This document shows, in pieces, positions 27,574 to 37,506 of a stretch of DNA of 64,000 nt (its first letter is position 1; every line of letters begins with the position of its first letter). The stretch comes from Caryophanales bacterium UBA6865 (lineage in GTDB: Bacteria; Bacillota_I; Bacilli_A; RFN20; CAG-826). The position numbers were made by a program, and so were the translations under genes. The notes below the pieces were generated by a model. That model ran no database searches and was not told the DNA's origin. It saw nothing but the letters and a program-made list of their open reading frames with translations. Where the stretch lies: the NCBI GenBank assembly GCA_002449265.1, contig DKCV01000022.1, positions 85,601-149,600 on the forward strand, given 5' to 3'.

Positions 27574-29571
27574 ATGAAAAAATCATTATTGATATTAAGT
27601 GGATTGATGGCTCTATGCCTAGTGGGGTGCGATGAAAATAGCAGTAATAGCAGTTCAAACACCGACTCTGACTCTGGCACTGATACAAGCCAAAGCCAGC
27701 CGACGGTTGAAGAAAAGGAATATTCTATTGTCGCTCCTAGCTCTACTAATTTAAGCGTTGGTGACATTTTGAATCTAGAATGTGCCTCTAAAAATGGCTT
27801 ATCCTTGGATGGAATCACTTGGGAATCGTCTGATCCTAGCGTTATCTCCGTCACGCAAGAAGGGCGCGCGAAAGCATTAACTTCAGGGACTAGCAATATT
27901 ACGGTTTCTAAAGGCGACTTGACTAGCGACCCTCTTACTTTGACGGTCGAATTCATTCCTGTGGAATCGATTTCTTTAACGAATGCGCCTAAGGCCATTT
28001 CCTTGGGGCAAAAACTTAAAATTGAAACGGCAATTTCTCCATCTACTGCAAATCAAAACATTGAACTTTCTTCTTCTAGTGATGCCTTGCGCCTTGACTC
28101 CAAAACTAAGACAATCGAAGCGATTAAGTTAACGGATGAAGAAATTACCGTGAAAGCGTACGCGAGCAAGAATTTCGCTAAATTCGCTGAATTCAAGCTC
28201 AAAGTGAATCCGCTTGATGAAACAAAGAAAGTGAAAATCACTTTTGATACAGGTAGTTACGCCCCGTTAGAGGCAATGAATGTAACCAAAGGTTCTACGA
28301 TTGAAAATATTGTCTATGATCCTTTTAGCAATTTAACGGATAAATCAGCCGCGAATGACGTTGTTTTCTTCGGGTTCTATTATGATTCTTCTTTTGTTAG
28401 ACCAGTGACATTCCCTATTACAAGCGCCTATAGTGACATGACTCTATATGCCAAATTCGTTAAGCTTGGTGAAGGGTCGCAGCAATATAGCTGGAAATAT
28501 ACGCTCAATGAAGATAAAAGTGGCTATAACGTAGATGGCATAACGACTTATATCACCAACGGCTCTAATCTTGCTTTTGGAATTCCTGCTTATCACGAAG
28601 GAAAACCAGTTACCTCCTTCAATAAAATCGGTAGGACCGATATTTTGGACAATGTGACTCATTTCGCTTTGCCAAACACTTTGACTTCTCTCCCTGAAAA
28701 TGCTTTGAATTATTGGAAAAGCCTCACTTATCTATATCTTCCAAGTGATACGAAAATCACTTCTATTCCTAAAAGCGCTTTTAATTCGCTTAAGAAATTG
28801 ACTTCTATCTATGTGCCTGATTCTGTCACCAGCATTGGTGAAAGTGCTTTTGGATCTGACGTATCACTCAAAAATATCCATTTGCCAAGCTCTTTACTAG
28901 AGGTTGGCGACAATGCCTTTGACGATTGCGAATCCCTCGAGGAATTGGATTTTAAATCCGTTGAAACTATCGGGGAGGGCGCTTTTATGAGCACAACGAG
29001 CCTTAAAAGAATTCATTTCCCTGCCAATCTAAAATCGATTAGTAATATTAATGTGTTTTTCAACTCTCGCACGATTGAAAGAATTGCTGTTGATCCTAAT
29101 AACCAATTCTATTCTAGCGATGAGTTTGGCTCCCTTTATAATAAAAACAAAACCATTCTCTATATGGCTCCTAATGGGAGAAGTGTGACGAACGCTTATA
29201 TCCCTAATACCGTTGAGGAATTGTTCGATAATGCGTTCACGGGCTCACAAGCCGAATTCATCAAAGTCCCCTCTTCTGTTAAAACCATTCACTATGGCGT
29301 TTTCGGGCGTTCAATGAATCTTAAGGGCGTATATTTGCCAACCAGCGTTAAGACGATAAAAGATAACATTTTCAGTATGTGCGATGCAAATAAGCTAACC
29401 ATTTATGTTGGCTATACAAGCGCAGGGGTCCCTGCCGCGGTTAAAAGCTCATCCGGCACAATGGTCAGTGGCTGGAATAGTATTTGGAATCAAAATACCC
29501 AATATGAAGAAGCTGGCATTTTAACCTATGAAACGGTTTATGGCTTTCCAGAAAGCAGTTTTGTTTTCTAA
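27574..29571 (+). CDS. BspA-like leucine-rich-repeat surface lipoprotein
   Basis: The 665-residue protein has a signal peptide with lipobox LVGC (C19), a Ser/Asn/Asp-rich spacer, a Big_2 Ig-like domain (SVGDILNLECAS...TWESSDPSVISV; residues 50-130), a second beta-rich part, and at least six LRR_5 repeats of the BspA type (TSIGESAFGS, LKNIHLPSSL, EVGDNAFDDC, TIGEGAF). Such proteins mediate adhesion in gut and oral bacteria. The start at 27574 follows AAAGGAG. The next gene begins 12 bp downstream with its own AAAGGAGAA, so the two are co-transcribed. Confidence 0.88.
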   Translation: MKKSLLILSGLMALCLVGCDENSSNSSSNTDSDSGTDTSQSQPTVEEKEYSIVAPSSTNLSVGDILNLECASKNGLSLDGITWESSDPSVISVTQEGRAKALTSGTSNITVSKGDLTSDPLTLTVEFIPVESISLTNAPKAISLGQKLKIETAISPSTANQNIELSSSSDALRLDSKTKTIEAIKLTDEEITVKAYASKNFAKFAEFKLKVNPLDETKKVKITFDTGSYAPLEAMNVTKGSTIENIVYDPFSNLTDKSAANDVVFFGFYYDSSFVRPVTFPITSAYSDMTLYAKFVKLGEGSQQYSWKYTLNEDKSGYNVDGITTYITNGSNLAFGIPAYHEGKPVTSFNKIGRTDILDNVTHFALPNTLTSLPENALNYWKSLTYLYLPSDTKITSIPKSAFNSLKKLTSIYVPDSVTSIGESAFGSDVSLKNIHLPSSLLEVGDNAFDDCESLEELDFKSVETIGEGAFMSTTSLKRIHFPANLKSISNINVFFNSRTIERIAVDPNNQFYSSDEFGSLYNKNKTILYMAPNGRSVTNAYIPNTVEELFDNAFTGSQAEFIKVPSSVKTIHYGVFGRSMNLKGVYLPTSVKTIKDNIFSMCDANKLTIYVGYTSAGVPAAVKSSSGTMVSGWNSIWNQNTQYEEAGILTYETVYGFPESSFVF

Positions 29572-29583
29572 AGGAGAACGGAA

Positions 29584-31845
29584 ATGAAAAAAACGTATTT
29601 GTTATTAACTATATTAGCGACCCTGCCATTAGTCTCTTGTGGGGGTGAAGACTCTTCCTCGACTCCAACGAATCAAGAGATAAAAGAAACGACCGCGGAG
29701 AACGTTTTAGCGACATTAAACGAAATCAAAGCAAAGAAAAACTATCAAATCGATTACGCGATTGATAAAGTGGCTCAAAGAGATATTCTGACGGAAAATT
29801 ATCTCTATTATCAAAGTCAAAAGATAGGCGCGGCAAAACTTGAAAATGTCGATAAATCCGTCTATCAAGACGATAAGATTCTCTATAGCTTCGAAGTATC
29901 TGATAAAGGGGAAGTGGAAGTAGTTCGTCCGATTGTAGATTCTAGAGGCGTTCCTTATTTTAATCCTTATCAATTAGATTATTTCCAACTTCTAGGCGAA
30001 GAGGGGTACGTTTTTAGCAATAGCGATTTTGCAACTTTCGGCGATGAAGGCGCATTATATTCTTCTAACGATTCCTTGATTTATATTGTTGCTTGCTCCG
30101 TTGGAAGAGGAAGCGCTTATACTAGTGGCTCTTATTCCGGCGTCGATTTCCTTTTTGAGGAAGACGGCTTGCACGTTTGCTTATTAAAAACCGACGATAA
30201 CGGGGCACTAAAAGAGATTGATGGCACTAGAGGGGTGATTTCTAATATTGGAACCGCCAAGGACGATACGATTGAAGCGTTCTTTGCCCCATCTTATTCC
30301 TTAGGGGAAGAGCTAAGCGAAGACGCTAGCGAGATGCTTTTATCCTCTTCCTTGCATTCAGAGACTCGCATTAGCACTTACGATGGGACAAATAGAACGC
30401 TTTCGAACACTATTGTTGTTGATTATGACGAGAACAATTTGCGGGCGACTGTTTCTTCTTCCTCCGCTAAACAAGAAGCAACCTATTCACGCGGAAAAGA
30501 CGGCAACGCGGTCAAAAAGTATCTTGATGGGCGCAATAAAGTCGCGGAAGACGCTTGGACAAGCGAAAGCTTCGACACCTATGTCAAAAAGTCCAAAGAC
30601 TTCTTTAAACGCAAAGAATTCCGCAAAATCAACGATAACACTTACCGCTATTTCGGATTGGACGCTAACACCTTACTTTTCCCTTATTGCCAAATCGATT
30701 TATCTAGCTATAGCTTCTCTACAGTTGATGTCACACTTGGCGCAAACGGGAAGGTGAGCTCAATTGAAGCGACAACCGACTTAATCGCTAGTAGCAGCGA
30801 TTCTTCCTCTTATTACCAAATGATTTTCGCTATCGATGGGTTTAAAACTGCTGATACTATTGCTAGCAAAACGCCATTAACGCCTATTCAAGGTATCGAT
30901 AGTGAACTAAAGACTGCCTTTGATACGTTTAAAAACAAGAATAATAACGTCAAAATCCATTTTATCGATGACATGCTTGGCGGCGATAAATATCAACAAT
31001 ACACGGATTATTATTTCACAAGTAGTGTCATCCTTAGAGACATGAAGTATGCGGTAACTACTAGTAACCCTAATACCGATGATCATGAATATTCGGGCTA
31101 TTATGAGACAGGGAATGGCGTTAGCGGCTTCTACATCAATAAAAAGAATGACACAATCGCTCCTACCTCGACCGCTGATAAAAATGATTCTATCGCGAAC
31201 CATTGGCTTGATAAGACTTTCACTTTATCCACGGATGTTTTCGAAAAAGATACGAGCGATGAAACAGGAAAGACTTATAAAATCAGAGACGGCGTCGATG
31301 ATATTTCTAATCAACTAGCATTCCTCAGCAATAAAGAGACGTCGAATCTTGATCCTAGCACCTTCGTAATGAAACTAGACGCTAGCGGCAGAATCAGCGA
31401 AATTCATTATACCTTCGTCTCTATGGCGACCAGGAATGCGACACTCACGTTTGAATATTCCTCGAATCTAGAAATCCCTACTTATGTAACCGAGAAACTT
31501 GCTTCGGTCAAGAAGTGGGTTGTGGCCGAAAATTGGGAGCAAGAAAACGAAGGCATCTACGATCAGCTTGTTGAACTATTTGGCAAAGAATTCGCGGATT
31601 TATTGCCGTATTACTTTACCGAAGACACCGTGACAAATTGGAGATTCGTCCGCGAAGCATCTTCCATTATCCTATACAATACTTATCGTACAGAATATTA
31701 TTTCAATCTTTATTATAAAGGTGAACTTCTGAAGAAAGGATTCGACAAAGTAAGCGAAAATGTGTTTGAAAATAAGACTTACAAAGTCAGAATCGAATTC
31801 GGGAAAGACACGAGCGTCGGCATGACCCTTTCTAAAATCGACTAA
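29584..31845 (+). CDS. Large surface lipoprotein of unknown function
   Basis: The 753-residue protein starts with a lipobox signal peptide (PLVSC, C19) and GGEDSSS. I recognise no further family. The body has two similarly organised halves, each with beta-rich phrases such as RIS-HYTF and IEATTDLI and a C-terminal LYYKGELLKKGF, suggesting an extracellular beta-sandwich protein. It is co-transcribed with the BspA-like gene and followed by a terminator. Confidence 0.75.
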   Translation: MKKTYLLLTILATLPLVSCGGEDSSSTPTNQEIKETTAENVLATLNEIKAKKNYQIDYAIDKVAQRDILTENYLYYQSQKIGAAKLENVDKSVYQDDKILYSFEVSDKGEVEVVRPIVDSRGVPYFNPYQLDYFQLLGEEGYVFSNSDFATFGDEGALYSSNDSLIYIVACSVGRGSAYTSGSYSGVDFLFEEDGLHVCLLKTDDNGALKEIDGTRGVISNIGTAKDDTIEAFFAPSYSLGEELSEDASEMLLSSSLHSETRISTYDGTNRTLSNTIVVDYDENNLRATVSSSSAKQEATYSRGKDGNAVKKYLDGRNKVAEDAWTSESFDTYVKKSKDFFKRKEFRKINDNTYRYFGLDANTLLFPYCQIDLSSYSFSTVDVTLGANGKVSSIEATTDLIASSSDSSSYYQMIFAIDGFKTADTIASKTPLTPIQGIDSELKTAFDTFKNKNNNVKIHFIDDMLGGDKYQQYTDYYFTSSVILRDMKYAVTTSNPNTDDHEYSGYYETGNGVSGFYINKKNDTIAPTSTADKNDSIANHWLDKTFTLSTDVFEKDTSDETGKTYKIRDGVDDISNQLAFLSNKETSNLDPSTFVMKLDASGRISEIHYTFVSMATRNATLTFEYSSNLEIPTYVTEKLASVKKWVVAENWEQENEGIYDQLVELFGKEFADLLPYYFTEDTVTNWRFVREASSIILYNTYRTEYYFNLYYKGELLKKGFDKVSENVFENKTYKVRIEFGKDTSVGMTLSKID

Positions 31846-31871
31846 CACGAAACGAACTAATAAGCCGTTAT

Positions 31872-31904
31872 AACTCCCTCCTGCGATTGGCGGGAGTTTT
31901 TTGA
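31872..31904 (+). terminator. Rho-independent terminator
   Basis: AACTCCC pairs with GGGAGTT, extended by CC/GG past one mismatch, and TTTTTT follows. Confidence 0.85.
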
Positions 31905-31939
31905 TGTCTAAGTCACCTAAAATCGTAACAAATATTAAT

Positions 31940-31953
31940 CGGAAGCGCTTACT
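31940..31953. promoter_or_regulatory. Possible CcpA cre-like site
   Basis: CGGAAGCGCTTACT contains the palindromic cre core AAGCGCTT and matches 11 of 14 positions of TGWAANCGNTNWCA. It is about 100 bp upstream of the lipoprotein start at 32054. Confidence 0.35.
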
Positions 31954-32053
31954 TTTTTATCTTTATGAATTTAATTATTTTATATTAAAGAATAAGACTT
32001 GAAAATTAATGGAAATGTGCATAAATAATTTTTGTATAACGAGAGGAGAAATT

Positions 32054-34051
32054 ATGAAAAACATCAAGAAAAAATCAATGTTGCTTCTACTTCCTTTGGC
32101 TTTTTTGGCCCTTACTGGGTGCGATGGGAATAACTCTTCCGATTCTACCGCTGGCGGCTCCCAAGGCAATAGCGATACTTCTGCTATCGAAAGTGAGTTC
32201 GCTGTCACGATTGAGGCAGTAGAAAACGGAACCGTAACCGCGAATAAAACCAAAGCGAAAGTGGGCGAAGACGTGGAATTCACCGTCACCGTGAATGAAG
32301 GCTATTACGTTAAGTCGTTCTTAGTGAATGACGTAGAAGTCGCTTTAACGGAAAACAAGGCGACAGTGGAGATGGTCGATGGTGGATTAAAGGCAAAACT
32401 AATCGTAACGGATAGCTATCCGGTCTCTACCATAGACGAGGCTTTCGAAAACAAAGTTAAGGGGCTTGATAACTTCAAATATGCTTTTGATAAGGATATG
32501 AGCGTTGAGAAGCTCCCCCTTGCTAAGACTGAAACCACAATCGATTTGGGCGGAAACACAATTACTTTTACCGGCGACGAATTCATCCATTCGCTCCAAA
32601 ACGATAAAAAGGAAAACGTTCAGAAAATCACTCTTAAAAATGGCTCCGTCAAGATCAATTCGGAGAAAAACGTGAATAACTTCATCAACGCCACGAACGC
32701 GAAGAAATTTACGATTGATGGGGTCAAAGTAGAAACAGAGACAAGCATCTACACAGGTATCTATTGCTCAAGTTCAACGGATTTGTCGATTTTGAATTCG
32801 ACTTTTGACCTAGACGCGATATTTGTCGTTGGCACCAATAACCTCGAAGGAAATAACGCCGGAATTTTGATTGATAATTCTACGTTAGTCGCGAAATCGG
32901 ATAACAAAGACAACGCCGCTATCAATGTCAACACGGCTGGATCAAGCGTCACCATTAAGAATTCATCGCTTATGGGCGATAGACAAGCCGTTATCGCTCG
33001 TACTGGCACTTGGGCTATTGAGAATTCCGTTTTAACAACTACTGGCGCATGGCTAGAGAAGTCCCCAGAAAGCGTCAAAACCGATAATACCTATCTTGCT
33101 GGCACCTGGAAAAACGGAAACGAAGTCCCTTCTGCCGCCCTCGTTATTGGCGATAGCGTGGATAATGCATATAACGAGAACGTCGTTTTAACGGCGAAGA
33201 ACACGGCATTCATTGCTCAAAAAGGACTAAAAGTAGTAACAAGAAGAGATACAAAATACTCGACAACCGTTACCATGGATTCCCTTACTTATAAAAACGC
33301 AAAAGATGGTTTAGATAATGGCAAAGGCGTAAGCCTCTCTTTAAGCGACAATGGCGAGACATTAACCGATCTTACGGCGACAGTTGAAGCAGGAGAAGGC
33401 GGAACCGCTAGTCTATCTAAAACTACTGGAATTACTTATGGCGAGAAGATTGATGTAACTGTGGCCGCCAATACTGGCTATAAAGTCAATAAAGTGACTT
33501 TGGTTGGTATTGATGGAGCAGAAACCGATATCACTGCCGCGATGTCTTTCAATGCTGGATTAAAGAATACAGTGAAGGTTGAATTTGCGGTTAAAGAGAC
33601 TGGCGAGACAACCATTACGGCAACGGAATTAATTGTGCCAACCGAGGGAACCACAATTACCAGTCAAAACAAATTAGATGTTGAAGATGTCAAGGGCTTT
33701 AGTTTTTCATTTTCGCGCGTTTGCCTATTTTATGTAAGTAATGCAGATGTGCCATATGATCCCCCATACCTAAAAATTATGTCTACAAATACCTTTGTAA
33801 TTAAGAATATCGATGGCAAGAAAATCAAAAAGATAGACATTCAATTTACTGCAGTCGGATCTGCGTATGGTGGCCCACTTTCCGTGCAATCATATAGTGG
33901 TAATGATAAAACTAATCACAATAATCTTTATTCCTCTAGTGCTGATAGTGCAATCGGTGTTTGGGAAAGCCCAACAGGGGAAAATGAGGCTAAATTTCAT
34001 GTATCCGGTAGCGGTGCTACGATTGCAATTTTCACCATCACCTGCGCTTAA
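32054..34051 (+). CDS. Beta-helix surface lipoprotein with InlB-like repeats
   Basis: The ATG at 32054 follows GAGAGGAG; the product has 665 residues with lipobox LTGC (C23). An N-terminal repeat of the Listeria-Bacteroides/InlB type (IEAVENGTVTANKTKAKVGE) is followed by a right-handed beta-helix with stacked Asn- and Ser-rich turns (TLKNGSVKIN, FTIDGVKVET, SILNSTFDL, TIKNSSLMGD; residues about 150-370), then a second InlB-type repeat (VEAGEGGTASLSKTTG) and a C-terminal beta-rich region. Beta-helices of this kind bind or cleave polysaccharides; no catalytic residues are recognisable, so binding is the safer inference. It ends at a terminator. Confidence 0.8.
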   Translation: MKNIKKKSMLLLLPLAFLALTGCDGNNSSDSTAGGSQGNSDTSAIESEFAVTIEAVENGTVTANKTKAKVGEDVEFTVTVNEGYYVKSFLVNDVEVALTENKATVEMVDGGLKAKLIVTDSYPVSTIDEAFENKVKGLDNFKYAFDKDMSVEKLPLAKTETTIDLGGNTITFTGDEFIHSLQNDKKENVQKITLKNGSVKINSEKNVNNFINATNAKKFTIDGVKVETETSIYTGIYCSSSTDLSILNSTFDLDAIFVVGTNNLEGNNAGILIDNSTLVAKSDNKDNAAINVNTAGSSVTIKNSSLMGDRQAVIARTGTWAIENSVLTTTGAWLEKSPESVKTDNTYLAGTWKNGNEVPSAALVIGDSVDNAYNENVVLTAKNTAFIAQKGLKVVTRRDTKYSTTVTMDSLTYKNAKDGLDNGKGVSLSLSDNGETLTDLTATVEAGEGGTASLSKTTGITYGEKIDVTVAANTGYKVNKVTLVGIDGAETDITAAMSFNAGLKNTVKVEFAVKETGETTITATELIVPTEGTTITSQNKLDVEDVKGFSFSFSRVCLFYVSNADVPYDPPYLKIMSTNTFVIKNIDGKKIKKIDIQFTAVGSAYGGPLSVQSYSGNDKTNHNNLYSSSADSAIGVWESPTGENEAKFHVSGSGATIAIFTITCA

Positions 34052-34078
34052 TTTGTTAGAAGATTAAGTCTCTACACG

Positions 34079-34107
34079 AAGCACGTCTAATTGACGTGCT
34101 TTTTTAG
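34079..34107 (+). terminator. Rho-independent terminator
   Basis: AAGCACGTC and GACGTGCTT form a perfect 9-bp stem with loop TAATT, followed by a T-run. Confidence 0.92.
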
Positions 34108-34414
34108 TTTGACTAGGAAATTCTATTTGTAACCAAAGCCAAGAGAAACTGGTTCACTTTACCCAGCGTCTATTTTTGATGCTCTATTTAAGAAATACGC
34201 CTTTTTATCCCTGTTTTGCCTGGATATTCATAAAGTAAAGAAATAATCAAAGGATTTTTTCATTTTGAATCGACTCATTACGCATGATTTTGATGATGGT
34301 TTATATACCAACTATGAAGAAAAATATGCAAAATAGAAAACGCGATTAAGAAAAAGAAACCGCTTCCATATGCTTAAATAAACATTTTTCGCATAGAAGA
34401 AAGAAAGGAAGAAA
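34108..34414. other. Intergenic region upstream of the second GH3 gene
   Basis: About 300 AT-rich bases with no supported gene. It must contain the promoter of the GH3 operon, which I could not fix. Confidence 0.4.
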
Positions 34415-37400
34415 ATGAAAAAATTCACTTCAAACATTCTCAATGCGGCAGGGATGATTGTTTTAGCGTCAGCGGCAATCGTCGGAAACAACATTGCGAT
34501 TTCCTATCAAACTAGGATTGATTCGCTTTTGACCCCGCCTGTTACATTGAAAGACGCCGAGAGTATTAAGCAGTCTCAAGAAAAAGGACAAGCTTTATCT
34601 AAGCAGATTGTTAGTGAAGGATCGGTTCTATTAAAGAACAAAGAAGATACTTCGGGTAAGAAAACATTACCTTTAGATGTAAGTAACGACAAAGAAAGAA
34701 AAGTTAATGTGTTTGGCGTTAGGGCAGCCGATTGGTATTACGGTGGCGGTGGATCTGGCGTAGTGCAACCGGAAGACGGAGACGAAAAGAAAAACGTCGA
34801 TTTCTTAAAAGCGCTCTCTAATTATGGAAAAGGCGTAAATTATAACCGCGATTTAATTAAAGTTTATGAAGGCAAAGACAATGAGCCTTCCATCGATGAT
34901 AGGAAAGTCTATTCTGAGAAACTTCTAAATGACGCGAAAGAATTCTCTGATGTTGGAATTGTTGTTGTTGGGAGACGTTATAGAGAATCAACTTGGGATT
35001 TGTCATTTGGCGATTTGTATCTCACTGAAAATGAACGAAAACTCATTGAATACGTTGCTAGTAACTACAAGAAATCTATCGTCATTATTAATAATGGTGG
35101 CGTGATGAATATGAACTTCCTAAAAGATGTCGATTCTTTAGGAGCGTGTCTACAAGTTGGCTATACTGGCACTAGAGGCGCAACGGGTTTGCCACCTGTT
35201 ATTTATGGAGAAATTTCTCCGAGTGGAAAACTTGCCGATACCGCTGTATATGATTTCAAATCCAATCCAAATTATTGGTATGTCGGAAATGATAATCATG
35301 GTGTTTATTCTAATGATCCAAAAGACTATTCCGATAAGAATGTTTCATCCAACGCTTTCATGGATTATGTGGAAGGAATCTACGTTGGATATAAATGGTA
35401 TGAAACCGCAGACGAGATGGGCGTGTGGAACAATATCGATAACGAATATGGCCAAGGATATGACGGCGTAGTCCAATTCCCGTTCGGTTACGGCATGTCT
35501 TACACGAGTTTTGATTGGACGCTTGATTCCGTTACATATTTAGATTCAGATGGCAAATTGACAACCACGATTGATGATAACACTTCAATTTCTTTGAAAG
35601 TGACGGTTAAAAATACTGGCACCGTTAAAGGAAAAGAAGTCGTTGAATGCTATGTGGAAACTCCATATAACCCACAAAACTTAGACACGGCGATTGAAAA
35701 ATCATCCAGGGTTTTAGCGGATTTTGAAAAAACGGTTGAATTAGAGCCAAATGACGAAATCCAAGTCGAACTCAAAATGGATGTGAATGATTTTGCATCC
35801 TATGATTGCTATGACAACAATAAAAACGGATTCAAGGGCTATGAACTTGAAGACGGAAACTACAAGTTACACTTACAAACCGATTCTCATCACGCGAAAG
35901 AATTCAAAAATAATAGTGGCGTAGAATTAGTAGACGGCGCGATTAGTTTTGACATCAATAGTGGTGCTCCTGAGAAAGCGATTCTCATTAAAACGGATAA
36001 ACACACAGGCGCGACAGTGAAAAACCGCTTCACTGGTGAAGACGCGATTGACGGGGCTTCTATTGACGGCAGCGACACTGATCAAAACATCAGCTTTATT
36101 TCTAGAAAAAATTTCGTTGACCCATTTTCTATCACTAAGCCAGAAGCTCGCGTCATGAGCGATAATCTTAAGAAATTCGTTAAATGGAGCAAAGAAGAAG
36201 GGGATGCCTGGGATAATGCCACAACCGATTATGACGGCAACCCATTAACGTTCCCAGAAATGAAATGGGGAAGCAAAGATACTTCTTATAAAGTTTATGA
36301 CTCTTCCAAACAAGAAGTCACCGAAGAGGGCTATAAACTTGGCGCCAATTATAATGACCCATTATGGAATGACGTCTTGAATCAAGTGACCATCGCGGAG
36401 GCAAAAGACGTTATCGGCGATACATATGGCATCCCTGCTATTTCTAGCATTGGGAAGCCAGCCAATGCCGAAGCGGATGGCCCAGCTCAAATCAAAGGAT
36501 ATTCCAAAGCCGCTCCTCGTGGTGTCGGTTACCCTTCTGCAACTACTTTAGCCCAAACTTGGTCAAAAGAACTCGCTTATTCCTTTGGCTTATCTTATGG
36601 AGCGGATTGCCAGCAACTTTCGATGGCGGGTACTTGGGGACCTGGCATGAACATTCATAGAACCCCAATCGGCAATCGAAACTTCGAATACTATTCTGAA
36701 TGTGCTGTTTTAAGCGCGAAGATGGCTACTAGTGCCATGAAGGGCCTTCAAAATACTGGCACCTATCCTTACATGAAGCACTTTGTCATGAATGATACTG
36801 AAAGTCATAGACAAAGACTATTCAACTGGAACACGGAACAAGCATTAAGAGAAGTTTATTTAAAGCCATTCCAAATGGCGATCCAAGAAGCGGATGCGCT
36901 TGGACTTATGACGACTTATGGGCGACTCGGTGCCGTCTACACCGGCGGAAGCATTGCCTTAAACACTGCCGTCACTAGAACGGAATGGGGATTCAAAGGA
37001 TCCATCTTGACTGACTATGCGGGTGACGCCAATTCATCGTTTATGTATATCGACCAAGCGTTAAGAGCGGGTGGTGATATGGGTATGGGTATCGACCTTA
37101 ATCCTAGTGGTAACTTCGGTTTCAATTATTCCGAAACAAGCACTCCTAGACTCCAATATCAAACGCGAGAAGCGGTCCATCATACTGTTTATACTTGGCT
37201 TCGCGCGATGTATACCAATAAGAACTACAATGCGAACGCGGATATTACCGAACAAGTGAAGCCAGGCGCGAAAATCGAAGGATTCAATTGGTGGAAACCA
37301 ACCATGTTTGCCCTTGATGTTTTGATCGGCTTTGGAATTGCGGTTTGGGCGATATGCGTTTATTGGAACCAAGTTGAGGATTTATTTAGAAAAAGAAGCG

Positions 37401-37489
37401 CGAAAAGCGCCAATAACGCTACGGTAGAGAACATAAGTTCTAACGATAAAAAGCAAAAAGATTCGTCGAATAAAGAGAAGACAAAATAG
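34415..37489 (+). CDS. Second membrane-anchored, domain-permuted GH3 glycosidase
   Basis: The 1,024-residue protein has an N-terminal helix (ILNAAGMIVLASAAIVGNNI) and a C-terminal one (about 962-985, FALDVLIGFGIAVWAICVYW) before a long Lys/Asn/Ser tail. The domain order is again sandwich domain, fibronectin-like (PFGYGMSYTSF; VKNTGTVKGKEVV), then the catalytic barrel with KHFVMNDTESHR and nucleophile motif ILTDYAG (D867). Start at 34415 follows AAAGGAAG. It shares architecture but only moderate identity with 9379-12465, so a different substrate is likely. The next gene follows after 17 bp, suggesting an operon. Confidence 0.88.
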   Translation: MKKFTSNILNAAGMIVLASAAIVGNNIAISYQTRIDSLLTPPVTLKDAESIKQSQEKGQALSKQIVSEGSVLLKNKEDTSGKKTLPLDVSNDKERKVNVFGVRAADWYYGGGGSGVVQPEDGDEKKNVDFLKALSNYGKGVNYNRDLIKVYEGKDNEPSIDDRKVYSEKLLNDAKEFSDVGIVVVGRRYRESTWDLSFGDLYLTENERKLIEYVASNYKKSIVIINNGGVMNMNFLKDVDSLGACLQVGYTGTRGATGLPPVIYGEISPSGKLADTAVYDFKSNPNYWYVGNDNHGVYSNDPKDYSDKNVSSNAFMDYVEGIYVGYKWYETADEMGVWNNIDNEYGQGYDGVVQFPFGYGMSYTSFDWTLDSVTYLDSDGKLTTTIDDNTSISLKVTVKNTGTVKGKEVVECYVETPYNPQNLDTAIEKSSRVLADFEKTVELEPNDEIQVELKMDVNDFASYDCYDNNKNGFKGYELEDGNYKLHLQTDSHHAKEFKNNSGVELVDGAISFDINSGAPEKAILIKTDKHTGATVKNRFTGEDAIDGASIDGSDTDQNISFISRKNFVDPFSITKPEARVMSDNLKKFVKWSKEEGDAWDNATTDYDGNPLTFPEMKWGSKDTSYKVYDSSKQEVTEEGYKLGANYNDPLWNDVLNQVTIAEAKDVIGDTYGIPAISSIGKPANAEADGPAQIKGYSKAAPRGVGYPSATTLAQTWSKELAYSFGLSYGADCQQLSMAGTWGPGMNIHRTPIGNRNFEYYSECAVLSAKMATSAMKGLQNTGTYPYMKHFVMNDTESHRQRLFNWNTEQALREVYLKPFQMAIQEADALGLMTTYGRLGAVYTGGSIALNTAVTRTEWGFKGSILTDYAGDANSSFMYIDQALRAGGDMGMGIDLNPSGNFGFNYSETSTPRLQYQTREAVHHTVYTWLRAMYTNKNYNANADITEQVKPGAKIEGFNWWKPTMFALDVLIGFGIAVWAICVYWNQVEDLFRKRSAKSANNATVENISSNDKKQKDSSNKEKTK

Positions 37490-37506
37490 TGAAGGAAAGA
37501 ATTAAT

